Assembly: GCF_003173615.1 (NCBI RefSeq)
Contig: NZ_QGNA01000001.1
Location: 372,001 to 436,000, forward strand
Reading direction: 5' to 3'
DNA from: Falsiroseomonas bella
GTDB taxonomy: Bacteria; Pseudomonadota; Alphaproteobacteria; Acetobacterales; Acetobacteraceae
Length of the DNA: 64,000 nt
Numbering within the stretch: the first letter of the stretch is position 1; each line of letters opens with the position of its first letter. The position numbers were made by a program, and so were the translations under genes. Below are positions 8,076 through 18,559 of the stretch, piece by piece. Under the pieces are notes generated by a model. It was given only the letters and a program-made list of their open reading frames with translations, did not search any database and was not told the origin of the DNA.

Positions 8076-9083
8076 GTGAACGAAACCGCCGCCCCGAACG
8101 CCCCGGGCCTGTCGATCGTCGTGCCGGTCTATCGCGGGGCGACCACCATCGGCGCGCTGGTCGCCGCGCTGTCGGAACTGCATCCGGCCGGCGGCCTCGA
8201 GGTCATCCTGGTCAATGACGGGAGCCCGGACAATTCCGGCGAGGTCTGCCGCGCGCTTCAGAAGACCGCGACGGTGCCGCTGACCTATATCGAACACGCG
8301 CGCAACTTCGGCGAGCACAACGCGGTCATGACCGGCCTTCGGCATGCCCGCGGCAGCTACGTCATCACCATGGACGACGACCTGCAGAACCCGCCGGAGG
8401 AGGTCATCAAGCTCTACGACCACGCCCGGCTCGGCGGCTGGGACGTGGTCTACACGCGGTACGCCAAGAAGGAGCATGAGGGCTGGCGCAACCTCGGCAG
8501 CCGTTTCGCGAACATGGTCGCCGACCACCTGCTGGACAAGCCGAAGGGCCTGTACCTCTCCTCCTTCCGCTGCATGTCGGCGCTGGCGGTGGGGGAAGTG
8601 ACGAAGTATCGCGGGCCCTACCCCTATGTGGACGGGCTGCTGATGCAGGTGACGCAGCGCCTGGACAGCATCGAGGTGAAGCACCTGCCGCGCGCCGAGG
8701 GGCGCAGCAACTACACGCTGAAGCGGCTCGTGCTGCTATGGCTGAACCTGGCGACCAACTTCTCCGTGCTGCCGCTGCGCCTGGCGATCCTGGCCGGCGT
8801 CGCGATGGGCGTGTTCGGGCTGCTCGGCGCCGTGCTGGTCTTCATCGAGGCGCTGATGGGCGAGACGCCCTCCGGCTGGGCCTCGATGATGACGGTCACG
8901 CTGCTGCTCGCCGGCGTGCAGTTCCTGATCCTCGGCGTGCTGGGCGAGTATGTGGGCCGCGCCTTCCTCTCGGCGAACGGCAAGCCGCAGGGCGTGGTGC
9001 GCGAAGTGCTCGGACCGAAGGACGCAGCACAGCAGGCGGCGCCTCCGCCCGGCGAGCCCGCACGCATGCGCGCGGTGTCCTGA
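8076..9083 (+). CDS. Family 2 glycosyltransferase, GtrB/ArnC/DPM1-like
   Basis: A 335-residue transferase: GT-A domain with SIVVPVYRG, VNDGSPDNS, the metal-binding ITMDDDLQNPPEE and the acceptor region RAEGRSNYTLKRL, then two C-terminal membrane helices (about residues 235-255 and 270-290). This is the layout of polyprenyl-phosphate sugar synthases such as GtrB, ArnC and bacterial DPM1 homologues, which load glucose, mannose or an amino sugar on undecaprenyl phosphate at the cytoplasmic face. GTG at 8076 is preferred because GGAGG lies 8 bases before it; the GTG at 8058 overlapping the upstream stop is the alternative (341 residues). A small SMR-like membrane protein follows. Confidence 0.9.
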   Translation: MNETAAPNAPGLSIVVPVYRGATTIGALVAALSELHPAGGLEVILVNDGSPDNSGEVCRALQKTATVPLTYIEHARNFGEHNAVMTGLRHARGSYVITMDDDLQNPPEEVIKLYDHARLGGWDVVYTRYAKKEHEGWRNLGSRFANMVADHLLDKPKGLYLSSFRCMSALAVGEVTKYRGPYPYVDGLLMQVTQRLDSIEVKHLPRAEGRSNYTLKRLVLLWLNLATNFSVLPLRLAILAGVAMGVFGLLGAVLVFIEALMGETPSGWASMMTVTLLLAGVQFLILGVLGEYVGRAFLSANGKPQGVVREVLGPKDAAQQAAPPPGEPARMRAVS

Positions 9084-9087
9084 ACCG

Positions 9088-9444
9088 ATGGGCATGACGG
9101 CGGCATGGCTGACCCTGGCTGCGGCGATCACCACATCGCTGGTCGGCCAGGTGTTGCTGAAGGCGGGCGCCAGCGGCTCGGTCGCGGCCTCGGCCGGATT
9201 CATCGACCAGCTCTTCCGCTGGCAGACGATCATCGGGCTTGGCGCCTATGGCGGCGCCGCGCTGCTCTACATCATCGCGCTGCGCAAGATCCCGATGAGC
9301 GTGGCGCTGCCCTGCACCGCCGCGAGCTACGTGGTGATCGCGCTGATCGGCTGGGCGGTGTTCGGCGAGAGCCTGGGCGCGCAGAAGCTGGCGGCCATCG
9401 CACTGATCTGCGGCGGCGTCGTGCTGCTGGCGACCACCGCCTGA
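9088..9444 (+). CDS. Small multidrug-resistance-type (SMR/EamA-like) membrane protein, possible lipid-sugar flippase
   Basis: A 118-residue protein with four hydrophobic helices and SMR/ArnE-F features: an N-terminal TTSLVGQVLLKAGA segment, SVALPCTAASYVVIALIGW in helix 3-4 and a final helix ending the chain. It starts 4 bases after the GtrB-like gene. Small proteins of this type next to ArnC/GtrB genes (ArnE/ArnF pair, or GtrA in another family) flip the undecaprenyl-linked sugar to the periplasmic side. It could equally be a simple SMR exporter; context favours flipping. It lacks evident charged residues in helix 1 other than the lysine of LLKAG. Confidence 0.8.
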   Translation: MGMTAAWLTLAAAITTSLVGQVLLKAGASGSVAASAGFIDQLFRWQTIIGLGAYGGAALLYIIALRKIPMSVALPCTAASYVVIALIGWAVFGESLGAQKLAAIALICGGVVLLATTA

Positions 9445-9470
9445 CGCACGCGCCGCCGTGGCGCCCGGCC

Positions 9471-11015
9471 CTATTCGGGCCGGATCATCAACGCATTGAA
9501 CCGGCGCTCCGGCCGGGATTCGACGACGAGCCCGCGCCGCGCGGCGAATTGCCAGGCGGGGTGGAAGACGGGGATCAGCGCCACGTCCTCGAAGGCGGCG
9601 TCGATCGCGGCGTGCAGCTTCTCGCGCCGCTTGTCCGGATCGATCTCGGCCATCGCGGCCTGGATCAGCGCATCCACCTGCGGGTTGGAATAGCGCGTGC
9701 GGTTGGCGTTGCCGTAGCCGCGCCCGGCTTCGAAGCTGTGCACCACGGCGCGCGGCCCCTCGCCGGCCTCGTTGGTGCCGTATTGCGCGATGAAGGCGGA
9801 ATAGGCCTGCCGCGACGCCTCGGAGAAGAAGACCTGGCCGGCGACGCCCGCCACCTGCGCCTGGATGCCGGCGCGCGTCCACATCTGCGCGACGGCCTGG
9901 GCGATCTGCGCATCCTTCGGATAGCGGTCGGTGGTGGCGTGCAGCGTCAGGCGGAATCCCTGGGGGAAGCCCGCTTCGGTCAGCAATGCGCGGGCGCGCG
10001 CAAGGTCGTAGGGCGTCGGGCGCAGGTTGGGGCTGGTGCCGTCGATGCTGCTCGGCAGGAACTGGCTGGCCGGCGTCGCAGTGCTTTCCATCAGCCGCTC
10101 GGTGATGGCGGTGCGGTCGATCGCCATGGACAGCGCCTGGCGCACGCGCCGGTCGCGCAGCGGGTTCGGCACCGGCTGGCCGTCACGCCCGGCGACGAAG
10201 GGGCTTTCGGCACGCGCGGAATCCAGCGCGATGTAGTGCACCACGGCGGCCTCGCCGCTGAACAGGCGGAAGCGCGGATCGGCCTCGATCCGCGCCTTGT
10301 CCGCGGGCGGCACCTGGTCGATCGCGTCCACGTCGCCCGCCAGCAGCGCCGCGACGCGGGAGGGATCGCGGGAGATGGTGCGGATCGTCACCGCCTGCCA
10401 GGGCGCGCGGCTGCCCCAATAGGTGTCGTTGCGCGTGATGGAGAGGCTCTCGATGTTGGTCCAGGAGGCGAAGCGATAGGGGCCGGTGCCGTTGACGCGG
10501 CCGGCGTTGAAGTCGCTGGTGGACTGGCCGGCATCGCGCTCCGCCAGCAGCAGCACGCGCGCCACGTCGCCTGGCAGCGTCGCGGTCGGCGTGTTCGTGA
10601 TGATGCGGATGCGGTGGTCGCTGATGACCTGCACCTCCTTCACCGGGCGGATGAAGGGCGTGAACAACGCCGGGCTGTTCGGCACGTTCGGCACGCGCGC
10701 GAAGGTCGCGATGATGTCGCGCGCGGTGAAGGGCGTGCCGTCGTGGAAACGCACGCCCTCGCGCAGGTCGAATTCCCAGGTGTTGGGGTCGATCATGCGC
10801 CAGGCGGTGGCGAGTGCCGGCTTCACCTCCAGCGTCGGGCTGATCTCGGTCAGGCCCTCGAAGATCTGCGGATGCGCGCTGCCGGCCGGGAAGCCGTTGA
10901 AGAAATGCGGGTCCATGGTGTTGAGTTGGAGATTGGTGCCGAGCGTCAGCGTCTGCGCCGCCGCCAGCCCCGTGCTCGCCGCCATCATCGCCGCCGCGAC
11001 AATCATCCTGCGCAT
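9471..11015 (-). CDS. ABC transporter substrate-binding protein, family 5 (peptide/nickel type)
   Basis: A 514-residue periplasmic binding protein. A signal peptide is clear (basic MRRM, hydrophobic stretch, cleavage after GLAAA about residue 20). Family-5 features follow: MDPHFFNGFPAGSAHPQIFEGL, the WEFDLREGVRFHDGTPFTARD motif, FNAGRVNGTGPYRF and RRVRQALSMAIDR. ATG at 11015 has GGGAGG five bases upstream. Binds oligopeptides, opines or related solutes for an ABC importer; permease and ATPase genes are not in the window. It is divergent from the M81 peptidase with a 95-bp gap, a frequent pairing, so uptake of a peptide and its hydrolysis may be linked. Confidence 0.92.
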   Translation of the reverse strand: MRRMIVAAAMMAASTGLAAAQTLTLGTNLQLNTMDPHFFNGFPAGSAHPQIFEGLTEISPTLEVKPALATAWRMIDPNTWEFDLREGVRFHDGTPFTARDIIATFARVPNVPNSPALFTPFIRPVKEVQVISDHRIRIITNTPTATLPGDVARVLLLAERDAGQSTSDFNAGRVNGTGPYRFASWTNIESLSITRNDTYWGSRAPWQAVTIRTISRDPSRVAALLAGDVDAIDQVPPADKARIEADPRFRLFSGEAAVVHYIALDSARAESPFVAGRDGQPVPNPLRDRRVRQALSMAIDRTAITERLMESTATPASQFLPSSIDGTSPNLRPTPYDLARARALLTEAGFPQGFRLTLHATTDRYPKDAQIAQAVAQMWTRAGIQAQVAGVAGQVFFSEASRQAYSAFIAQYGTNEAGEGPRAVVHSFEAGRGYGNANRTRYSNPQVDALIQAAMAEIDPDKRREKLHAAIDAAFEDVALIPVFHPAWQFAARRGLVVESRPERRFNALMIRPE

Positions 11016-11110
11016 GCCTGCCTCCCGTTCCGCTGCGGGGCATCCTGCACGCGGCGCGTGGACGCGCCAAGGGCGTCATGCCAGCCTTCGGCCCGGAGGA
11101 GCTTCCCAGG

Positions 11111-12658
11111 ATGACACGACCCAGGATCGCGCTCGGCAGCTTCATGCTCGAGAGCAACGGCCATTCGCCCGTGGCGACGCGGGAGGAGTTCGAAGCCTCC
11201 TGCTGGCTGGAGGGCGCGGCGCTGCAGGCCGACCTTGCCACCCCGGCGCCGCGCGCCTCGGCGGGATTGTCCGGCTTCATGCGGGCGATGCAGGCGGGAC
11301 GGCCATGGCAGCCGGTGTTCACCATCGCGGCGACGGCCGGCGCCTCCGGCCCCATCGACCAGACGGTCTTCGACGACATCTGCGCGCGGCTCGTCGCGGC
11401 GCTGAAGGCCGCGATGCCGCTGGACGGCGTGTTCCTGGCGCTGCACGGCGCCGCCACCGCGACGGTGGACCGCGACCCGGACGGCACGCTGCTGCGGATG
11501 GTGCGGGAGGTGGTCGGGCCCGATGTGCCGGTGCTCGCCACGCTCGACCTGCACACCAACGTCTCGTGGGAGATGGTGAAGCAGGCGGATATGCTCTGCG
11601 GCTTCATCACCAACCCGCATGTGGACCAGGCGGAGCGCGGCGCGGAATGCGCGGGCGTGATGCGCGCGATGCTCGGCGGCATGCGGCCGCGCATGGCCTT
11701 CGCCAAGCTGCCCTTCATCCCGCCTGCGACCAGCCAGAACACGGCAGGTGGGCCCTATGCGGACGCCATCGCCTATGGCCAGCGCTTCCTGGACCATGAG
11801 GTGCTGAACGTCTCGGTGGTCTCTGGCTTCTCGCTCGGCGACACGCCGAAGAACGGTCTTTCGGTGATGGTGACGACGCGCACGGATGCGGCGCGCGCGC
11901 AGGCGGTCGCTTCCGACATCGCCGCCTGGATCTGGTCCACGCGCGCGAAGTGGGTGACGAACCTGACCAGCCTGGAAGACGCGACGCGCATGGCGCTGGA
12001 GGCCGGGCGCGATCCGTCGAAGCCGTCGCTGCTCTTCGCCGACGTGGCCGACAATCCGGGCGGCGGCGGGCGCGGCAACACGGCCTTCATCCTGGAAAGC
12101 TTCGTGAAGGCCGGCGTGGAGGGCGCGGTCTTCGGCATCCACAACGATCCCGCCCTGGCGGCGGAGGCGCATGCGAAGGGCCTCGGCGCGCGCTTCCTCG
12201 CCCGCTTCAACCGCGACGAGACCAATGTCTTCTCCAAGTCCTTCGAGGCCGAAGCGGTGGTGGAGGCGCTGACGGATGGCGAGGTGGTCGGCCGGCGCGG
12301 CATCTATCGAGGCCGCAGCGTCTCGCTCGGCCCGACCGCGCTGCTGCGCATCGGCGGCGTGCGCGTCGCGGTCGTCACGCTGCGGCGACAACTGGCGGAG
12401 CCGCGCATGATCGAGAGCCTCGGCATGGATCTTCGCGCCGTGCGCAGCCTGGTGGTGAAATCGCGCGGGCATTTCCGCGCCGGCTTCGACGACATCTGGA
12501 CGCCCGACCGGATCATCGAGGTGGACGTGCCAGGCCTGACGACGGTGGTGCTGAGCCGCGTGCCCTGGCGGGAGGTGCCGCGGCCGATCTACCCGCTGGA
12601 CCCGGCGATGGATTGGACCCCACCCGCGCCGCAGGACGTGCCGGTGCGCGGCGGCTGA
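11111..12658 (+). CDS. M81-family metallopeptidase (MlrC-like)
   Basis: A 515-residue protein with the M81/MlrC layout: N-terminal domain with LGSFMLESNGHSP, metal-site motif LDLHTNVS (DxHxN, about residues 146-150) and GFITNPHVDQAERG, then the C-terminal domain with FADVADNPGGGGRGNTAFIL and KSRGHFRAGFDDI. MlrC from Sphingomonas cleaves linearised microcystin; most relatives act on unknown peptides or amides. ATG at 11111 is used (GGAGGA some 9 bases upstream), 11 codons inside the longest frame. It runs into a sulfatase gene 28 bases downstream and is divergent from a peptide-binding protein, suggesting a scavenging locus. Confidence 0.88.
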   Translation: MTRPRIALGSFMLESNGHSPVATREEFEASCWLEGAALQADLATPAPRASAGLSGFMRAMQAGRPWQPVFTIAATAGASGPIDQTVFDDICARLVAALKAAMPLDGVFLALHGAATATVDRDPDGTLLRMVREVVGPDVPVLATLDLHTNVSWEMVKQADMLCGFITNPHVDQAERGAECAGVMRAMLGGMRPRMAFAKLPFIPPATSQNTAGGPYADAIAYGQRFLDHEVLNVSVVSGFSLGDTPKNGLSVMVTTRTDAARAQAVASDIAAWIWSTRAKWVTNLTSLEDATRMALEAGRDPSKPSLLFADVADNPGGGGRGNTAFILESFVKAGVEGAVFGIHNDPALAAEAHAKGLGARFLARFNRDETNVFSKSFEAEAVVEALTDGEVVGRRGIYRGRSVSLGPTALLRIGGVRVAVVTLRRQLAEPRMIESLGMDLRAVRSLVVKSRGHFRAGFDDIWTPDRIIEVDVPGLTTVVLSRVPWREVPRPIYPLDPAMDWTPPAPQDVPVRGG

Positions 12659-12686
12659 ACGAAGAACGGCAGGAGGAAGCGCGGCC

Positions 12687-14132
12687 ATGGCGAAGCCGAT
12701 GAACATGCTCGTCATCATGTCCGACGAGCACAACAAGTATGTGGCGGGGCATGCCGGCCATCCCGTGGTGACCACACCCGCGCTGGACGGCATGGCCGCG
12801 TCCGGCACGCGCTTCACCGCGGCCTACACGCCATCGCCCATCTGCGTCCCGGCGCGCGCCGCCTTCGCCACAGGCCAGCCGGTGCATCGCAATGCCTGCT
12901 GGGACAACGCCATCGCGTATCGCGGCCAGATGAAGTCCTGGCACCATGCGCTGCGCGAGCGCGGGCATCACGTGGCGTCCATCGGGAAGCTGCATTTCCG
13001 TGGCCATGAAGGCGACGACGACGGCTTCACCGATACGATCCTGCCGATGCACATCACCAACGGCACCGGCGACGTCACTATGCTGATCCGCGACCCCGAC
13101 GACATCCGCGAAGGCGCCGCGCGCAAGCTGCTGAAGGAAGCCGGCCCCGGCGAGAGCAGCTACACGCTGTATGACCGCCAGGTGGCCGCGCAGGCGCAGG
13201 TGTGGCTGCGGACGAAGGGGAAGCAACAGCACGAAAAGCCGTGGGTGCTGTTCGTCTCCATGGTCGCGCCGCATTTCCCGCTGACCGCGCCGCCCGAGCA
13301 TTACTACCGCTACTACGAGCGCGACCTGCCGCGGCCGAAGCTGGCGACGGCGGAGGAGCGGCCGAAGCATCCCTATGTGCAGACCTTCGCAAAGCGCTCC
13401 GACCATTATCGCCACTTCAAGTCACCCGACGACCTGCAGCGCTGCCTCGCCGGCTATTTCGGCCTGGTGTCCTTCATGGACGAGAACGTCGGCAAAATCC
13501 TGGCGGCGCTGAAGGAGGCGGGGCTCTCGGAGAATACGCGCGTGGTCTACACCTCCGATCACGGCGACAACCTCGGCACGCGCGGCCTCTGGGGCAAGGC
13601 GACGATGTACGAGGAGAGCGCGGGTATCCCGATGATCATGACGGGACCTGACGTGCCGCACGCCAGCTGTGGCACGCCGGTGACGCTGTGCGACCTCTCG
13701 GCCACCATCCTCGATGCAGTCGGCGCGGGCGATGCGGCGCGGGAGATGGGCCTGCCCGGCGTCTCGCTGCTCGATCTCGCGGGCAAGCCGACGCAGGACC
13801 GCGCGGCGCTGTCGGAGTTCCACACCTACGGCCCCGACGGCATGGCGATGATCCGAACGCCGCGCTGGAAATACGTGCGCTACATCGGCGCCCCGCCGCA
13901 GCTCTTCGACATGGAGCAGGACCCGGAGGAGCTTTCCGATCGTGGCGAGGATCCTGCGTATGCCGATGTGCGCGCGACGATGGAGGCGCGGCTGCGCGAC
14001 TTGCTGGACCTCGACGACGCCGATCGTCGTGCCAAGGCAGACCAGGCGGCGATGATCGCGCATTACGGCGGCGAAGCGGCGATCCGCGCGCGGGAGCGCA
14101 TGGCCTACACCCCGCCGCCGACGGCGCGCTAG
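12687..14132 (+). CDS. Sulfatase family hydrolase (choline-sulfatase-like subgroup)
   Basis: A 481-residue type I sulfatase. The formylglycine motif is C-V-P-A-R (Cys53, Arg57) in PSPICVPARAAFATG; metal ligands are supplied by MSDEHN near residues 11-16 and by TSDHGDNLG, where the SDHGD pattern is that of sulfatases and phosphonate monoester hydrolases. No signal peptide is visible, so it is cytosolic. It needs a formylglycine-generating step, whose gene is not in the window. The order M81 peptidase, sulfatase, Bug receptors suggests breakdown of an imported sulfated or phosphonate ester, but the substrate is unknown. Confidence 0.9.
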   Translation: MAKPMNMLVIMSDEHNKYVAGHAGHPVVTTPALDGMAASGTRFTAAYTPSPICVPARAAFATGQPVHRNACWDNAIAYRGQMKSWHHALRERGHHVASIGKLHFRGHEGDDDGFTDTILPMHITNGTGDVTMLIRDPDDIREGAARKLLKEAGPGESSYTLYDRQVAAQAQVWLRTKGKQQHEKPWVLFVSMVAPHFPLTAPPEHYYRYYERDLPRPKLATAEERPKHPYVQTFAKRSDHYRHFKSPDDLQRCLAGYFGLVSFMDENVGKILAALKEAGLSENTRVVYTSDHGDNLGTRGLWGKATMYEESAGIPMIMTGPDVPHASCGTPVTLCDLSATILDAVGAGDAAREMGLPGVSLLDLAGKPTQDRAALSEFHTYGPDGMAMIRTPRWKYVRYIGAPPQLFDMEQDPEELSDRGEDPAYADVRATMEARLRDLLDLDDADRRAKADQAAMIAHYGGEAAIRARERMAYTPPPTAR

Positions 14133-14221
14133 GTGAAAGCCCCTTGAACCGGGGCGCCCGGCACGGGCAGGCTGTCGGCGGCACGGCCCCAAAGGGTCGG
14201 CCGCCATGGGAGGAAGGACGG

Positions 14222-15199
14222 ATGCGCACACGCCTGTCGCGCCGCACGCTCGGCATCCTCGGCCTGTCGCTGTCCCTCGCGCCCGCGCTGCACGCGCAGG
14301 AGGCCTACCCCACGCGGCCGGTGCGGATGGTCGTGCCCTTCGCCGCCGGCGGCTCCACGGACATCCTCGCGCGGCTGATCGCGCAGCATCTGTCGAACCG
14401 GCTCGAGCAGCAGTTCATCGTGGAGAACAAGCCGGGCGGCGGCACCAACATCGCCGCGGAATACGTCGTGAAGTCGCGGCCGGACGGCTACACGCTGCTG
14501 TTCGGCGCGGCCGCGATGGCGACCAATCCCTCGCTGCTGCCCTCCATGCCCTACGACCTGTTCAAGGACCTGGAGCCCATTGCGGTGATCGGCCGCACGC
14601 CGCTGGTGCTGGTGGTGCATCCCTCGGTGCCCGCGCGCAACGTGCAGGACCTGCTCGCGCTGGCACGCAGCCGGCCCGAAGGCCTGAATGCCGCCACCGG
14701 CGGCAACGGCACCATCCCGCATCTTGCCACCGAATTGCTGCGCTTCGAATCCGGCGTGAAGCTGACGCACATCCCCTATCGCGGCCAGGCGACGGCGATG
14801 CCGGACGTACTCTCCGGCCGCGTGCCGATGATGCTGGAAAGCATCCCGCCGCTGCTGCCGGTGATCCGCAACGGCGAGCTGCGCGCGCTGGCCGCGGCGG
14901 AGCCCGAGCGGCTGGCCGCACTGCCGGATGTGCCGACGCTGATCGAATCCGGCTTCCCGAACCTCTCCGCCGCCGCCTGGAACGCGATGTTCGCGCCGGC
15001 CGGCACGCCGGCGCCCATCCTCGCGAAGCTGAATGCCGAGGTGAACGCCATAATGCGCCAGCCCGATGTGCAGGCCCGCTTCGCGGAGCTGGGCGCGCGC
15101 CCGGTCGGCGGCACGCCGGAAGACATGCGGCGCTTCCTGCGCGCGGAAGTGGATCGCTGGGCGGAGGTCGTCCGCCGTTCCGGCGCCAAGGCAGATTGA
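14222..15199 (+). CDS. Tripartite tricarboxylate transporter receptor, Bug/TctC family
   Basis: A 325-residue periplasmic receptor. A signal peptide (MRTRLSRRTLGILGL, cleavage after LHA) is followed by the family opening YPTRPVRMVVPFAAGGSTDI, the second conserved loop IVENKPGGGTNIAAEYV, and DGYTLLFG. A strong GGGAGGAAGG lies before ATG 14222. Such proteins bind carboxylates or amides for a TctA/TctB importer; no TctA or TctB gene is here, the usual situation for the large orphan Bug sets of some Proteobacteria. A second receptor follows 23 bases downstream. Confidence 0.93.
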   Translation: MRTRLSRRTLGILGLSLSLAPALHAQEAYPTRPVRMVVPFAAGGSTDILARLIAQHLSNRLEQQFIVENKPGGGTNIAAEYVVKSRPDGYTLLFGAAAMATNPSLLPSMPYDLFKDLEPIAVIGRTPLVLVVHPSVPARNVQDLLALARSRPEGLNAATGGNGTIPHLATELLRFESGVKLTHIPYRGQATAMPDVLSGRVPMMLESIPPLLPVIRNGELRALAAAEPERLAALPDVPTLIESGFPNLSAAAWNAMFAPAGTPAPILAKLNAEVNAIMRQPDVQARFAELGARPVGGTPEDMRRFLRAEVDRWAEVVRRSGAKAD

Positions 15200-15222
15200 C
15201 TGGTGACGAAGGAGGAAACGGG

Positions 15223-16191
15223 ATGAAGATCGGGCGTCGCAACCTGGCCGCCGCGCTCGGCGCGCTCGCCGCACCGCGCCTTGCCGCTGCGCAGGATAGC
15301 TGGCCTGCGCGTCCGGTTCGCCTGATCGTGCCTTTCATTCCCGGCAGCGCGCCGGACATCAATGCGCGGCAACTGGCCGAGGCGATCGGCGGCCGCATCG
15401 GGCAGACCATCGTCATCGAGAACCGGCCCGGCGCCGCGGGCAACATCGGCTTCACCTATGTCGCGAAGCAGGCCCCGCCGGATGGCTACACGCTGCTGTG
15501 GGGCACCGGCTCGCTGGCGGTGAACCCCGCGCTGTATGCGCGGGTGGAGTACGACGCCCTGCGCGACTTCGCGCCGATCACGCTCGCCTTCGGCATGTCG
15601 AACGCGGTGATCGTGCGCGCCGACAGCCCGATCCGCGACGTCGCCGGGCTGATCGCGCGGCTGAAGGAAGACCCGAAGACGCCCTTCGCCTCCGGCGGCT
15701 TCGGCAGCGCGGCGCATCTGACCGTGGCGCTCTTCCTCTCGCGCACGGGCACGGAGGCCGAGCACATCCCCTTCCGCGGCGCCCCCGACATCGTCAATTC
15801 CGTGCGCGGCGGCACGGTCGTGTTCGGCATGCCGCAGTTGCAGGTCGCGCTACCGCTGATCCGCGCGGGGCAATTGCGGGCGCTGGCCGTCACCTCGAAG
15901 GAACGTGCGCCGCAACTGCCCGAGGTGCCGGCGCTGTCCGAGACGATACCGGGCTTCGACTATTTCAGCTGGATGGGGCTGCTCGGCCCGGCGCGGCTGC
16001 CGCCCGAGATCGTCGCGCGCCTCGATGCCGCGGCGCAGGCCGCGCTCGCCGATGCCGCCTTCCGCCAGCGGGTGACCGCCGACGGCACCACCATCATCGG
16101 CCTGAACGCCGCGCAGTTCCGCGACTTCCTGCCGGGCGACCTCGAACGCGGGCGGGAGGTGGTGCGCATCTCCGGCGCGCGGATCGAGTGA
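15223..16191 (+). CDS. Tripartite tricarboxylate transporter receptor, Bug/TctC family
   Basis: A 322-residue receptor with a signal peptide of the short Tat-like kind (MKIGRRNLAAALGALAAP, cleavage after LAAA), then WPARPVRLIVPFIPGSAPDI, VIENRPGAAGNIGFTYV and DGYTLLWG. The usual GG-S-D in the first ligand loop is replaced by GSAPD, so ligand choice differs from its neighbour. GGAGGAA precedes ATG 15223. It is the last gene of the run starting with the M81 peptidase and is convergent with the glycosidase gene only 16 bases away. Confidence 0.92.
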   Translation: MKIGRRNLAAALGALAAPRLAAAQDSWPARPVRLIVPFIPGSAPDINARQLAEAIGGRIGQTIVIENRPGAAGNIGFTYVAKQAPPDGYTLLWGTGSLAVNPALYARVEYDALRDFAPITLAFGMSNAVIVRADSPIRDVAGLIARLKEDPKTPFASGGFGSAAHLTVALFLSRTGTEAEHIPFRGAPDIVNSVRGGTVVFGMPQLQVALPLIRAGQLRALAVTSKERAPQLPEVPALSETIPGFDYFSWMGLLGPARLPPEIVARLDAAAQAALADAAFRQRVTADGTTIIGLNAAQFRDFLPGDLERGREVVRISGARIE

Positions 16192-16207
16192 CGCCGCGCG
16201 TTGCGCC

Positions 16208-17505
16208 TCAGGCTGCGGCCGGCGTCTCCGCCCGTTCCGCCGCGCCGTCGCGCGACAGCACCAGCCAGGCCGCGGCCGTCCAGGAGAACCGGCGGCCGCC
16301 GAGCCCCTCGCCGGTCAGCGGGTCAAAATACTCGTCGAAGCCCGCACGCGCGATGGCGGCGAGCAGCGGGGCGATCAGGGCCTGCGCCGCTTCCGCCTCG
16401 CCATTGCGGCGCAGCCCTTCGGCGAGCAGCCAGTCCACCACCGCCCAGACCGGCCCGCGCCAGTAGCGCTTCGCGTCAAAGGCGGGATGGTAGGGCGGCG
16501 TCGTCGGCAGGCCCAGCACGCAGCCCGCGCTCCAGCGCCGCATCTCCGCCAGCACCGCCTTGCGGCGCGGTGCGTCGAGGTCGAGCGCGAGCAGCGGCAG
16601 GAAGCCTGCCTGGGTCGGCGCCGCGATGTCCTCGCCAGCGACCAGGTCGCGCGAGACGAAGCGCGACAGCGCCGGACGCCAGGCGGCGTCCAGCCCGTGC
16701 GCGAGATGCGTCGCCAGGGCGCGCTGCGCGGCGGCGGCCCCGGGCTCGCCCAGTTCGTCGAACACGGACGAAAGATCCTGCGCGGCGCGGCAGAGGATGG
16801 CGCTCACCTGCACCTCCGCGATGCGGAAGGGTGCGGCGCGCCACATCGCCGCCGGCTGCCATCCGGCCGCGCGGTAGGTGTCCAGCAGGTGGATGTAGCG
16901 GCGATAATCCTCGTCGCGCGGACGCATCGCGGCGTCCACATGGCCGGTGTCGCGGCGGCGGACCGGCGTCGTCGTGTCCTGCGGCACGCGGGCCAGCGCG
17001 GCGTCCCAGGCGGGCGAGTTGTCGCTGCCTGTCTCCCAGGGATGCAGCACCGCAACCAGGCCGATCCCCTCCGGATCGCGCGCGGCGCGCCACCAGGCGT
17101 GGCTGCGCGCGGCGGCATGCGCGAGCGTTGCGATGCGCGGCCGCATCGCCGCCGGCGCGCGCGCCGCGACGAAGCGCAGCGCCATGCCCATCACGGGCGG
17201 CTGCGAGATGCCTGAGGTCGGGATGCGGTGCCGCGTGCCCCAGACCTCGGGGCCCGGGAAGTAGCTGTCCGCCGGCGCGTGGAAGACGATGTGCGGGATC
17301 ATCCCGTCATCCCACTGGCCCTCCACCAGCCGCTCCAGCTCGCGCAGCGCGCGGTCGGCGTCGAAGGTGGCGAAGCCCATGGCGACGAAGGCGGAATCCC
17401 AGTTCCACTGGAAGGGATAGAGCCCCTCGGTCGGCACGGTGTAGCCGCCGCGGTCATTGGCGGAGAGCACGGCGCGCGCGGCGGCGTCGAGTTCGGCGGG
17501 ATGCA

Positions 17506-17506
<1 letters not shown>
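16208..17506 (-). CDS. GH63-like glycoside hydrolase (MGH1-type)
   Basis: A 432-residue (alpha/alpha)6-barrel hydrolase without signal peptide. It shows YPFQWNWDSAFVAMGFA near the start, EGQWDDGMIPHIVF, HPWETGSDNSPAWD, and late RYWRGPVWAVVDWLL and GRRFSWTAAAWLVL, the markers of the MGH1-type/GH63-related group that includes mannosylglycerate and glucosylglycerate hydrolases. ATG at 17506 overlaps the stop of the ATPase gene (TGATG). As the last gene of a LacI-controlled sugar ABC operon it probably cleaves the imported glycoside in the cytosol. A glycerate glycoside is a fair guess, not shown. Confidence 0.85.
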
Positions 17507-18552
<1,046 letters not shown>

Positions 18553-18559
18553 GACCGCG

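Noticed and set aside
12513-13415. Long minus-strand frames over the sulfatase and M81 peptidase genes
   Set aside because: Arg/His/Gly-rich products without domains; the plus-strand genes have clear motifs.
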